This document shows, in pieces, positions 7,267-14,005 of a stretch of DNA of 39,532 nucleotides. Location: NCBI GenBank assembly GCA_003224145.1, contig QHYN01000210.1, forward strand, positions 1-39,532. The letters run 5' to 3'. This stretch comes from Acidobacteriota bacterium. Its GTDB lineage: Bacteria; Acidobacteriota; Terriglobia; Acidiferrales; UBA7541. The translations under genes and the position numbers were made by a program. The notes under the pieces were generated by a model that saw only the letters and a program-made list of their open reading frames with translations, was not told the origin of the DNA and made no database searches. Position 1 is the stretch's first letter. Each line of letters begins with the position of its first letter.

Positions 7267-7545
7267 TCAGTGATAATCCACGATTTCTACCTGGTAGCAA
7301 TGCCCATCGCGCCAGACGAAGCAAATCCTCCACTGATCGTTAATCCGGATCGCGTGCTGCCCTTTCCGGTCGCCCCGCAATGCCTCCAACTGGTTTCCTG
7401 GAGGCGACGCTAGGACGCGCAATTCCGTCGCGGCGTGCAGTTGCAACAGTTTCCTCAGCGCGACGCGCTCGAAGGCCCGAAAACGCCGCGAATGCTGGTA
7501 ATGAAACAGCTCTTCGGTTTCCTTCGAGGCAAAGCTCTGAATCAC
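7267..7545 (-). CDS. higB: HigB/RelE-type toxin (mRNA interferase)
   Basis: This 92-residue protein matches the HigB plasmid-maintenance toxin family: MIQSFASKETEELF, then LRKLLQLHAATELRVLASPPGNQLEALRGDRKGQHAIRIN and QWRICFVWRDGHCYQVEIVDYH. Such toxins cleave mRNA on the ribosome. Toxin precedes antitoxin, the usual order for hig loci. The start is GTG at 7545, immediately downstream of a good -10 box, so the message may be leaderless or nearly so. Confidence 0.93.
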   Translation of the reverse strand: MIQSFASKETEELFHYQHSRRFRAFERVALRKLLQLHAATELRVLASPPGNQLEALRGDRKGQHAIRINDQWRICFVWRDGHCYQVEIVDYH

Positions 7546-7551
7546 ACGCCA

Positions 7552-7580
7552 AGCATACTACGTAGTACGTTATACGTCAA
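7552..7580 (-). promoter_or_regulatory. higBA promoter with overlapping palindromic operator
   Basis: Read on the minus strand, TTGACG (7580-7575) and TATGCT (7557-7552) are separated by exactly 17 bp. The perfect 12-bp palindrome TACTACGTAGTA (7556-7567) overlaps the -10 box, where HigA would be expected to bind for autorepression. The predicted transcript start falls at or just before the higB GTG. Confidence 0.7.
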
Positions 7581-7628
7581 TCGGGGCAGATGGCGCCTTC
7601 GCTTGAAAGCCGGGGGCGACTCTTCCCC

Positions 7629-7712
7629 CGCGACAAAATCCGGCAACTCGAAGTCCTCCGCGACCTCGGCTTGCTCGATTTCCTCGGCGGCGGGCTCTAT
7701 CGGCTCGTGTAG
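7629..7712 (+). pseudogene. dpnI 3'-end repeat, copy 2 (orphan C-terminal fragment)
   Basis: In frame this reads RDKIRQLEVLRDLGLLDFLGGG, then LYRLV and a TAG stop, matching the end of the DpnI-like protein with one codon deleted. The core CGCGACAAAATCCG is at 7629-7642. No upstream dpnI sequence is attached; the higBA promoter region lies just before it. It is a fragment, not an expressed gene. Confidence 0.85.
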
Positions 7713-7766
7713 GGAGCGGCCCTCCCAGACGGAAAAGCGGCGTCGAGCCGCCGCACTCCAAAAAAT
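7713..7766. repeat. REP-like element between dpnI fragments
   Basis: AGGGAGCGGCCCTCCC, then AAGCGGCGTCGAGCCGCCG, then CACTCCAAAAA form small palindromes of the REP style (stem GCGGC/GCCGC). The GCCGCCGCACTCCAAAAAAT end is shared with the sequence before copy 4 at 8767. Confidence 0.6.
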
Positions 7767-7771
7767 GCACT

Positions 7772-7864
7772 CACGTCCGCGACAAAATCCGCCAGCAACT
7801 GCAAGTCCTCAGAGACCTCGGCCTGCTGAAATTCCTCGGCGGCGGCGACTACCGTCTGTTGTAG
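7772..7864 (+). pseudogene. dpnI 3'-end repeat, copy 3 (orphan C-terminal fragment)
   Basis: The 93-bp segment encodes HVRDKIRQQLQVLRDLGLL, then KFLGGGDYRLL and a TAG stop, the same extent as codons 226-255 of the intact gene. Compared with copy 1, six of ten changed codons are synonymous, so the divergence arose while the sequence was coding. Core CGCGACAAAATCCG is at 7778-7791. The next REP array begins at its stop. Confidence 0.85.
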
Positions 7865-8018
7865 CGCCGGGCTTTCCCCCGGTTTGTGGGGGTCCCGACG
7901 GTGTTTGTCGGGAAGCCCGGCATCTTTGCTTTTTCTATGCGCCGAAGAAACAGTGCCGGGCTCTGCCCGCAAAGAACGCGGGCAGTCCCCATAAACCGGG
8001 GCAAAGCCCGGCGCTACA
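7862..8018. repeat. REP/BIME array upstream of the RAYT gene
   Basis: Successive palindromes have GCCGGGCTTTCCCCCGG, a GCCGGGCTCTGCCCGC block and GGGGCAAAGCCCGGCGCTAC. The block 7962-8018 (GCCGGGCTCTGCCCGC to GGCGCTAC) is repeated almost exactly at 8677-8738, on the far side of the transposase gene. Confidence 0.8.
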
Positions 8019-8125
8019 ACACCAAAGGACGCTGGGAGTCCCTACAAGTCAGGGCAAAGCCCGGCGCTACAACACCAAAGGACGCTGGGAGTCCCTACAA
8101 GTCAGGGCAAAGCCCGGCGCTACAA
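8001..8125. repeat. 53-bp tandem direct repeat (2.4 copies)
   Basis: Units start at 8001, 8054 and 8107 with GCAAAGCCCGGCGCTACAA. The first two complete 53-bp units appear identical, and the third stops after 19 bp, just before the RAYT gene. Each carries half a REP palindrome. It is not a CRISPR: there are no variable spacers. Confidence 0.88.
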
Positions 8126-8163
8126 TCTTCATGTTATGCGCCTATACTATTACTCTATTGCAT

Positions 8164-8706
8164 ATGCCCTTCCTCCGAAAAGATACCCGCCTCGCTCCTC
8201 GGAATTATCTCGGTTACGGAATCTATTTCATTACCATCTGTACCAGCGACCGGGTCCCGCGCTTCGCCGACATCTCTCTTGGCCACCTGGCACTGGGTCA
8301 CCTGATTTCCCTCGCAGCGCGCCACTCTTTTCTGCTCCACGCCTTCTGCCTCATGCCCGATCATCTTCACTTCCTTGCCGAAGGGAATTCTCCCGAATCC
8401 AATCTCCTTCGTTTCGTCACCGCCTTCAAACAGCGGACCAGCTTGGCCCACAAAAATCGCGCGCACGCTCCGCTCTGGCAAGCCAAATTCTATGACCACA
8501 TTCTTCGCGTGCCGGAGCAATCGGAATCGGTAGCCTGCTACATCTGGGCAAACCCGGTTCGAAGAGGCCTCTGCCAGGACGCAGTCTCGTATCCCCTGTC
8601 AGGCTCGCAAACGCTGGCTTGGAAAAGGCTCTGCGCGAATTCAAGTCAATGGCGGCCGCCGTGGAAGGAATTCTTGCCGGGCTCTCCCCGCAAAGAACGC
8701 GGGTAG
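8164..8706 (+). CDS. REP-associated tyrosine transposase (RAYT, IS200/Y1-like)
   Basis: The 180-residue protein has the Y1/HUH layout: YGIYFITICT, the HUH motif in CLMPDHLHFLAEG, and the probable catalytic tyrosine in KFYDHILR, followed by CYIWANPVRRGL, a RAYT hallmark. RAYT enzymes are single-copy domesticated transposases thought to move REP elements. The gene is flanked by near-identical REP blocks (7962-8018 and 8677-8738), and its stop codon falls inside the downstream block, so the last ~15 residues come from REP sequence. ATG 8164 is chosen; ATG 8131 is an in-frame alternative. Upstream in-frame sequence is repeat, not protein. Confidence 0.9.
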   Translation: MPFLRKDTRLAPRNYLGYGIYFITICTSDRVPRFADISLGHLALGHLISLAARHSFLLHAFCLMPDHLHFLAEGNSPESNLLRFVTAFKQRTSLAHKNRAHAPLWQAKFYDHILRVPEQSESVACYIWANPVRRGLCQDAVSYPLSGSQTLAWKRLCANSSQWRPPWKEFLPGSPRKERG

Positions 8707-8738
8707 TCCCCATAAACCGGGGCAAAGCCCGGCGCTAC
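8677..8738. repeat. REP block downstream of the RAYT gene
   Basis: GCCGGGCTCTCCCCGC, then AAAGAACGCGGGTAGTCCCC, then GGGGCAAAGCCCGGCGCTAC, almost identical to 7962-8018. It overlaps the 3' end of the transposase gene, making a REP-RAYT-REP unit. Confidence 0.82.
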
Positions 8739-8791
8739 GCGCAAAGATGGGACGTAAGCCGCTCGCGCCGCCGAACTCCAAAAAATGCACT

Positions 8792-8884
8792 CACGTCCAC
8801 GACAAAATCCGCCAACAGTTGCAGGTTTTGCGCAATATGGGCCTCCTGGAATTTCTCGGCTCCGGTTCCTACGGTTTACCTTGA
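8792..8884 (+). pseudogene. dpnI 3'-end repeat, copy 4 (orphan C-terminal fragment)
   Basis: The 93-bp segment encodes HVHDKIRQQLQVLRNMGLL, then EFLGSGSYGLP and a TGA stop, again the exact extent of codons 226-255. Many differences from copy 1 are synonymous (for example CTC to TTG, GTC to GTT). Its upstream 48 bp (8767-8814) match 7747-7794 before and into copy 3 with two mismatches, so copies 3 and 4 share the same junction. Confidence 0.85.
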
Positions 8885-8908
8885 GCTGGCCCCTACCAAA
8901 GAAAACCT

Positions 8909-9000
8909 GCACAGGCAAGAATGCCTGTGCCACCCCCAGAAATGGCTGTGCTACGAATGTTTCAGAGCCAGAGGATTTTCCAGGAAAGAAATTCCTGGAA
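8909..9000. repeat. Two small perfect hairpins
   Basis: GCACAGGCA/TGCCTGTGC (8909-8917 and 8922-8930, loop AGAA) and TTCCAGGAA/TTCCTGGAA (8978-8986 and 8992-9000, loop AGAAA). Both have nine-base-pair stems and no T-tract, so they look like dispersed palindromic repeats rather than terminators. Confidence 0.65.
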
Positions 9001-9055
9001 CTCGATGGGTCCACTAATTCCCAGCTATAATCACAATTCCTGCCTAGGAGTCGTT

Positions 9056-9751
9056 ATGAAGCGAACACCTTCCCGGCCGATCCTCGGGTTTCTCCTCCTG
9101 GGTGCTGCCGTGGCCGTTTCCCCGTCAACGACTCTTGGCCAGTCGTGTTCCTTCAACACCGTCCCGCAGGGACGCGGTTGTAGCAAGGAGGGTGCACGAT
9201 GCAGCCCACCTACCGTGGGCGGCGGCAATGTGGGCAAGTGCACCACCGAGGCTGGGCAGGCAAATACCCTTGTATGCGAATGCCAGGGCGCGCCCACTCC
9301 CAGCTACAACATGACCCTGTCGCCCCTGACGCCTGCCACCCTTAGTGCAGGCGTCGCAACCTCCACGATCACCGTCATTCCATTCAACGGCTTTACCGGC
9401 AAGGTAGACTTCGCCTGCACGATCTCCGGAATGGGCCATCCCGCGCCGCCCTGTGCGACTCCCGCTCCGGCGACCGTGACCGGCCCCAGCTCTGCCACGT
9501 CATTGTTGACCGTCTCCGCAAGCTCTTCTACAGGGGACGCCGCATTTACGGTTACAGTGAATGCCGTGGATGCTCATGGTCGGCCGCCGGACAACGGGGC
9601 GCAATCTTCGACCCTGTTGGTTTCCCATTCGCCCTGGATCATCGGGAACAGTTTCGGTAGCGCGAAAATGGCCCTTGTAACTTTTTTGGTTTTGCTTTCG
9701 CTCTGGGTGCTCGGATACTTGTGGCGTAACAGGCGACCCGCCTCGCGGTGA
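9056..9751 (+). CDS. Secreted, C-terminally membrane-anchored Ig-like protein
   Basis: This 231-residue protein has a signal peptide (MKRTPSRPILGFLLLGAAVA, cleavage near TLGQS), a Cys-rich first part, then a beta-rich region (TLSPLTPATLSAGVATSTIT ... NGFTGKVDFACTISG) like the repeated Ig-type domains seen in acidobacterial exoproteins. A C-terminal transmembrane helix (MALVTFLVLLSLWVLGYLW) with RNRR on its cytosolic side follows. That end resembles sorting or anchor tails. ATG 9056 has TAGGAG six bases upstream. No enzymatic motif is seen; a surface or adhesion role is a guess. Confidence 0.75.
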   Translation: MKRTPSRPILGFLLLGAAVAVSPSTTLGQSCSFNTVPQGRGCSKEGARCSPPTVGGGNVGKCTTEAGQANTLVCECQGAPTPSYNMTLSPLTPATLSAGVATSTITVIPFNGFTGKVDFACTISGMGHPAPPCATPAPATVTGPSSATSLLTVSASSSTGDAAFTVTVNAVDAHGRPPDNGAQSSTLLVSHSPWIIGNSFGSAKMALVTFLVLLSLWVLGYLWRNRRPASR

Positions 9752-9854
9752 ACACACAGTCTTTGCTCCGCCGAGGCCTGCGCTGGCAAGCCCTTCCGTT
9801 GCTCTTGATTCTTCCGAAATGAGGTGCGCCTATTTGTATGGGGAGAATGGGCTG

Positions 9855-9892
9855 GGGCAGGCCATCGCACGCTTACGTGTCGTGGCCTGCCC
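9855..9892. repeat. Perfect 10-bp inverted repeat with nested stem
   Basis: The arms GGGCAGGCCA and TGGCCTGCCC enclose 18 bases containing CACG-CTTA-CGTG, so the RNA could form a two-part hairpin. There is no T-run afterwards, so it is not a standard intrinsic terminator for the upstream gene, though it could stabilise the 3' end of the message. Confidence 0.6.
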
Positions 9893-9992
9893 TGCCTTGA
9901 CTGTCATCAAAGTCTCGACGACAGGGGTTGTTTCTCGTTAGCTAACCTGCACCACGTGTCGGATTCTCGCTGTGATCCAGAGCACCCTTCCG

Positions 9993-10008
9993 TGTGACGA
10001 ACGTCACA
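9993..10008. promoter_or_regulatory. CRP/FNR-family binding site candidate
   Basis: TGTGACGAACGTCACA has perfect TGTGA and TCACA half-sites separated by six bases, the classic CRP consensus, with symmetry extending to seven base pairs per arm. It sits about 155 bp upstream of the TPR protein gene. No CRP-family gene lies in the window. Confidence 0.6.
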
Positions 10009-10162
10009 TTCTCTCGGCTGAGGTCTGTCTCAGGCTCTTCTTTCCCCGGGTGCCGCTGTGTTCGATTCAACCGCCTTCTACGTTTCGTGAGCTCCGCCAT
10101 CTCCGGGATGCTACAATTCGCGAGCCAGATTCGCCCACTCTATCGCTCACCGGAGGCTCCGA

Positions 10163-11821
10163 ATGCATCGCCGCATCCTGACCCTGCTCGCCATCCTGCT
10201 GGCGCTGTGTGTGCCCGCTTTCTCACAGGAGCATCCTGAGCACGCTGCCCCCGCCAAGGCAAAATCCGCCGCGCTCATGACCGGCTACGGCAATTGGCAT
10301 CACCCGGTCTCGACGAAGAATGCGCAAGCGCAGGCATTCTTCGATCAGGGCCTGCGGCTCATCTACGCCTTCAATCACGACGAAGCCATGCGCTCCTTCC
10401 AGCGCGCCGCCGAACTCGATCCCAAACTGGCCATGGCGTATTGGGGCATCGCCGAAGCTGTGGGTTCCAATTACAACGATCCCGCCAGCGAAGACCGTTT
10501 TGCGCAGGCGCACGCCGCCATCGAGAAAGCGCAGACGCTCGCCGCCGACGCTTCGGAGAGCGACAAGGCGTACATTATCGCCCTTGCCAGGCGCTTTCCC
10601 GCCGATCCCAAATCCGATTTACGTGCTGCGTTGGAACAGTATCGCGACGCCATGCGCGAAGTGGTGAAGCGCTTCCCCGACGATCTCGATGCCGCCACGC
10701 TCCTTGCCGAGGCCGGAATGAACCTGCATCCCTGGGGACTCTGGCGCGCGGACGGCATGCCGGAAGAAGGCACGGACGAAATCGTCTCGACGCTGGAGTC
10801 CGTGATTCGCCGCGATCCCAATCATCTTGGCGCGATTCACTATTACATTCATTCCGTCGAAGCTTCCTCCTCCCCGGAACGCGCTTTGGCCGGCGCGAAT
10901 CGCCTGGCGGAGCTTGCGCCTGCCGCCGGACACATCGTGCACATGCCCGCGCACATCTACATCCGCACCGGCGATTACGAAGCTGCGCTGAAAACCAACC
11001 AGAAGGCCGCGCTCGCCGATCAAGCCTACCTCAAGGCTAGCGGAGCCGAAGGCATCTACTCGATGATGTATTACAGCCACAATCTGCATTTCATCGCCAT
11101 GGCCGCGGCCATGAACGGCAACTATCTCGAGTCCCGGCGCGGCGCGCAGTTGCTCGCTGCCAACGTGGGCCCACACGTGAAAGAGATGCCGCCCCTTGAG
11201 GGCTTCATGACCGTGCCGCTGGCTGTCGAAGTGCGCTTTCACAAGTGGAACGAAACTCTGAAAGCGCCACAGCCGGACGCCGCCATGCACACCGCCACGG
11301 TGTTCTGGCATTTCGCTCGCGGCCTGGCCCTTGCCAGCACGGGAAAACTGGAGGAAGCGGAAGCCGAGCACAATTTTGTTGCCGAAGCGGAAGACAAGAC
11401 GTCGCCGGATGCCATTTTCCAGATGCCCATCAACAACAAGACCAAGGACATCCTGAAAATCGCGGAAAATGTGCTTGGCGCCAAAATCTCGCTGGCGAAA
11501 AACGATATGGACGCCACGGTGAACCAATTGCGCGCCGCCGTCGCCATTCAAGATTCGCTGAAGTACGACGAGCCGCAGGACTGGTTCTATCCCGTGCGCG
11601 AATCGCTCGGCGCGGTGCTGCTGAAAATCGGCGATGATGCCGGAGCCGAGGAAGTCTTTCGCGCGGACCTCGAGCGCAATCCCCGCAACCCGCGTTCGCT
11701 CTTCGGCCTCGAGCAGGCCCTGAAGGCCCAGGATAGGACCTACGACGCGGGTTTCGTCCGCAAACAGTTTGACGCCAACTGGAAGGGTGCTACGCGGCCG
11801 ACCCTCGACGATCTCGTATGA
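10163..11821 (+). CDS. Exported TPR-repeat protein
   Basis: This 552-residue protein has a signal peptide (MHRRILTLLAILLALCVPAFSQ) and several TPR-type helical repeats, for example AQAQAFFDQGLRLIYAFNHD (about residues 54-73), then AMRSFQRAAELDPKLAMAYWG and, near the C-terminus, GAEEVFRADLERNPRNPRSLFGLEQAL. The central HIVHMPAHIYIRTGDYEAAL segment with several histidines is a hallmark of a conserved TPR family of unknown function common in Acidobacteriota and Bacteroidetes. The start has GGAGG seven bases upstream. A scaffold or binding role in the periplasm is likely. A CRP-like site lies upstream. Confidence 0.85.
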   Translation: MHRRILTLLAILLALCVPAFSQEHPEHAAPAKAKSAALMTGYGNWHHPVSTKNAQAQAFFDQGLRLIYAFNHDEAMRSFQRAAELDPKLAMAYWGIAEAVGSNYNDPASEDRFAQAHAAIEKAQTLAADASESDKAYIIALARRFPADPKSDLRAALEQYRDAMREVVKRFPDDLDAATLLAEAGMNLHPWGLWRADGMPEEGTDEIVSTLESVIRRDPNHLGAIHYYIHSVEASSSPERALAGANRLAELAPAAGHIVHMPAHIYIRTGDYEAALKTNQKAALADQAYLKASGAEGIYSMMYYSHNLHFIAMAAAMNGNYLESRRGAQLLAANVGPHVKEMPPLEGFMTVPLAVEVRFHKWNETLKAPQPDAAMHTATVFWHFARGLALASTGKLEEAEAEHNFVAEAEDKTSPDAIFQMPINNKTKDILKIAENVLGAKISLAKNDMDATVNQLRAAVAIQDSLKYDEPQDWFYPVRESLGAVLLKIGDDAGAEEVFRADLERNPRNPRSLFGLEQALKAQDRTYDAGFVRKQFDANWKGATRPTLDDLV

Positions 11822-11934
11822 TTCTTCGACCAACGCCCGCACTCAAAACTTGCGATTTATGACGGAGACTCGAAAACTAACGACTGACAACTCACAACCC
11901 TTCCACATGGCTCTCCACGTTCCGAGGAGGTTCG

Positions 11935-12273
11935 ATGAAAGTGTCCCATGTGCATTGCCGCGTGCGCGATTTGCCGGCCGCGGCCCGCTGGTTCCAGGAA
12001 GTGTTGCAGGCCACCCCCGTGTTTAACAACGAGCGCATGGCTTGGCTGGGCTTCGGCGAGTTCGGCGTGATTCTGGACGCCGCGACTACGGATAGCGCGC
12101 TTACACTCGGCTTCGATAGTGAGGATTGCGACGCAGACTATCGCATGGTCAGGGGCCGCGGCGCGGAAACCATCGCGGCCCCGCAAGATCGCCCGTGGGG
12201 CGCACGCTCCGCCTACCTGAAAGGACCCGGCGCCCTAACCGTCGAAATCGAGCAAGTACTCAAACGCACCTGA
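11935..12273 (+). CDS. VOC/glyoxalase-fold protein
   Basis: This 112-residue single-module vicinal-oxygen-chelate protein starts MKVSHVHCRVRDLPAAARWF (first metal-ligand histidine in VHCRV) and ends PWGARSAYLKGPGALTVEIEQ (final glutamate ligand), the beta-alpha-beta-beta-beta pattern of glyoxalase and bleomycin-resistance proteins. GGAGG stands just before the ATG. The substrate is unknown. Confidence 0.88.
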   Translation: MKVSHVHCRVRDLPAAARWFQEVLQATPVFNNERMAWLGFGEFGVILDAATTDSALTLGFDSEDCDADYRMVRGRGAETIAAPQDRPWGARSAYLKGPGALTVEIEQVLKRT

Positions 12274-12460
12274 GCCGTGCGCCGCACCCTTCGGTTTAAG
12301 CGCTGCAGCTTTTGATTTTTTCCTCCCTGACAGTCAGGGCTTTACCCGACACTGATTTCAGGAACGCACCGGCTTCTATTCCTCTTTCGGCATCCGTACT
12401 CTCCCCTCGGCACGATGACCAGTGCGCTCCCCGGCCGATTCCTCGGACAGAGAGGAACAC

Positions 12461-12919
12461 ATGAGCCCAATGGCTGCACATGAGATTCGAGGCAACGCAG
12501 TCGGGGAGCGCTCCAGTTTTCGGTCTGCCGCGGTGAGCTGCAATTTCGATTCGTTCACCGCAGAAAATGCCGAAACTGTAGATCCCACGGCCGCTTTGTT
12601 TTTCACCGCTAACAGAAGCATCCCAAGGTCGGAACTCCGCGCCCATTTAAACGCTCCCTTGTGGCTAACCAGCCTGCAGAAGCCGGGAATTTTTGAAATC
12701 GTTCCTACGGAGAATGTCAGCAGAGTCGGAATCCAGATGGTCACGCAGACCTTCTGGGAGCCTGCCGAAAAGGTGCTGGTTTCATCTCCGCCTGGATTTT
12801 GCCTGCAAGGCTCGGTCGTATATTGCAGAAAGCTCCCCAGCGACGATTATCTTCTGGGCATCCGGCTCAACGCGCCGGTCGAAGATTGGATCGAGGCACT
12901 CGGACTCATGGCCTCCTGA
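12461..12919 (+). CDS. PilZ-like domain protein, degenerate first motif
   Basis: This 152-residue protein (starting MSPMAAHEIRG) has a disordered N-terminus and a C-terminal half with the PilZ pattern: TENVSRVGIQM fits the second c-di-GMP motif (NxSxxG), followed by strands LVSSPPGFCLQGSVVYCRK and DDYLLGIRL. The usual upstream RxxxR is not visible, so c-di-GMP binding is doubtful. The start at 12461 has AGAGAGG seven bases upstream, better than the GTG at 12422. Two other PilZ proteins are in the window. Confidence 0.7.
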   Translation: MSPMAAHEIRGNAVGERSSFRSAAVSCNFDSFTAENAETVDPTAALFFTANRSIPRSELRAHLNAPLWLTSLQKPGIFEIVPTENVSRVGIQMVTQTFWEPAEKVLVSSPPGFCLQGSVVYCRKLPSDDYLLGIRLNAPVEDWIEALGLMAS

Positions 12920-13077
12920 CGAACCTCGGCCGAAGCACGGTTCGGCATTCATTCTCCACTTCAGCAATAGCTTGACTCCTTCGCCTCGCAAAAAAGAGGG
13001 CGGGCGCCCTCGGCCAAACCTCGGCGCAAGTCACGCCCGCCCCTTCGACGCTGTTTGTGAAAGGCTATGACGAGCGG

Positions 13078-13692
13078 TCAGCCCTTCACGTGGATCGTGA
13101 CGGGTTCCGCAAGCTCAAACTGGACCGGAGTCTCCGCCCGCAGCTTGATGTCTTTCTTGCCCGTCAGCAACGCAACCGCCGTTCCTCCTGCGGCGCCTAC
13201 TGGCCCGCCGATGAGCGCGCCAGTGCCACCGCCGGCGACAGCGCCAATCATCGCTCCGCCGACGGCTCCTCCGCCGATCCACGCCCAGTTGCGTTTCTTA
13301 TGGTCACGGCCAATCCGCGGGTGGGAGATGGTGCGGACCTCGTAGTTCTGTCCGTCCACAGCCACGGTTTGCAGACCAAGCTGCAGCCGCGCTCGGCCCA
13401 TCAGTCTTCCGGACTGTCGCGCGTCTACAACCAGCCCCTCCGCGTGCGCACCCTGAGGGATCACCGTCTTGCCTTCGACGATGACAGGTTCGGAGACCGT
13501 TGCGTCAAAGTGGTCTCCCAGTCTGCTCTGGTTGGTCGCCAGAGTTTGGTCCAGAGTCACATGGATGGGTGTGCGCTCCGGCAGTGTTACGGGGTCGGAC
13601 CCGTATCGCAGCGTGGTGGCCGACGCCGTCAGCACCGCCGCGAGCAGGATCGCGCCTCCCGTGATGAGGTAGTGCCGTTTGGTCAGAATCAT
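13078..13692 (-). CDS. Exported glycine-zipper protein
   Basis: This 204-residue protein has an N-terminal signal segment (ILTKRHYLITGGAILLAAVL), a beta-rich middle (TPIHVTLDQTLATNQSRLGD, then GKTVIPQGAHAEGLV) and a glycine-zipper helix (WAWIGGGAVGGAMIGAVAGG and onward) typical of outer-membrane-associated small proteins. Similar proteins are common in Acidobacteriota. ATG 13692 is chosen because GGGAGG lies five bases upstream; a GTG two codons earlier overlaps that site. Function is unknown. Confidence 0.82.
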   Translation of the reverse strand: MILTKRHYLITGGAILLAAVLTASATTLRYGSDPVTLPERTPIHVTLDQTLATNQSRLGDHFDATVSEPVIVEGKTVIPQGAHAEGLVVDARQSGRLMGRARLQLGLQTVAVDGQNYEVRTISHPRIGRDHKKRNWAWIGGGAVGGAMIGAVAGGGTGALIGGPVGAAGGTAVALLTGKKDIKLRAETPVQFELAEPVTIHVKG

Positions 13693-13858
13693 GTGCACCT
13701 CCCACCCCCGTTAGAGGCACCTATTTCTCCCCACGCTACCCTTGTAACCAGTTCAAAATAAAAAGGATAGAATTCTTCCGGTGCTCGAAACGGGGGAAAA
13801 GCTTCCGCTCCAGTGAAATTTTGGAGTACTGCAAGTACCAGGAGGAAGAAGAAACGCC

Positions 13859-13955
13859 TCAAAACGTCTCCTCACAGAATATCCGCCGACGGTCGTGCAC
13901 GATTTCCCCAATTCGCGCCACACGCTCATGCGGTTCCAGCACCAGCTTGGTTATT
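13859..13955 (-). pseudogene. higA antitoxin remnant
   Basis: The minus strand reads NKLVLEPHERVARIGEIVHD, then RRRIF and CEETF, followed by a stop, clearly matching NKLALELHVPATRIGEIVHE, then RRRIT and AETAL of the intact HigA at 6935-7252. The N-terminal HPGEIL part, the C-terminus and any higB are missing. It is a decayed fragment of a second higBA locus. Confidence 0.82.
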
Positions 13956-14005
13956 CCCAAAATGGAATCCCACTCCCCACCTGGTGACATGGAGGTTGGG
14001 CCGAG

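Larger units (their letters stand above)
9752..10162. other. Intergenic region with a long hairpin and a CRP-type site
   Basis: No gene is supported here. It contains a perfect 10-bp inverted repeat (9855-9864 and 9883-9892, GGGCAGGCCA/TGGCCTGCCC) whose loop holds a second CACG/CGTG stem. It also contains a TGTGA-N6-TCACA palindrome (9993-10008) and a GGAGG ribosome site (10152-10156) for the next gene. Confidence 0.7.

Noticed and set aside
8001-8125. Possible CRISPR array
   Set aside because: The 53-bp units are joined head to tail with no variable spacers, and no cas gene is present.
7435-8163. In-frame upstream extension of the RAYT reading frame (about 240 codons)
   Set aside because: It runs through antisense higB, two dpnI fragments in the wrong frame and the REP array; its composition is low complexity and no start context supports it.
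9855-9892. Intrinsic terminator for the gene ending at 9751
   Set aside because: The stem is perfect, but it lies 100 bp after the stop and has no T-tract.
10619-11842. Minus-strand open frame of about 407 codons
   Set aside because: Antisense to the TPR gene, which has a signal peptide, ribosome site and family motifs.
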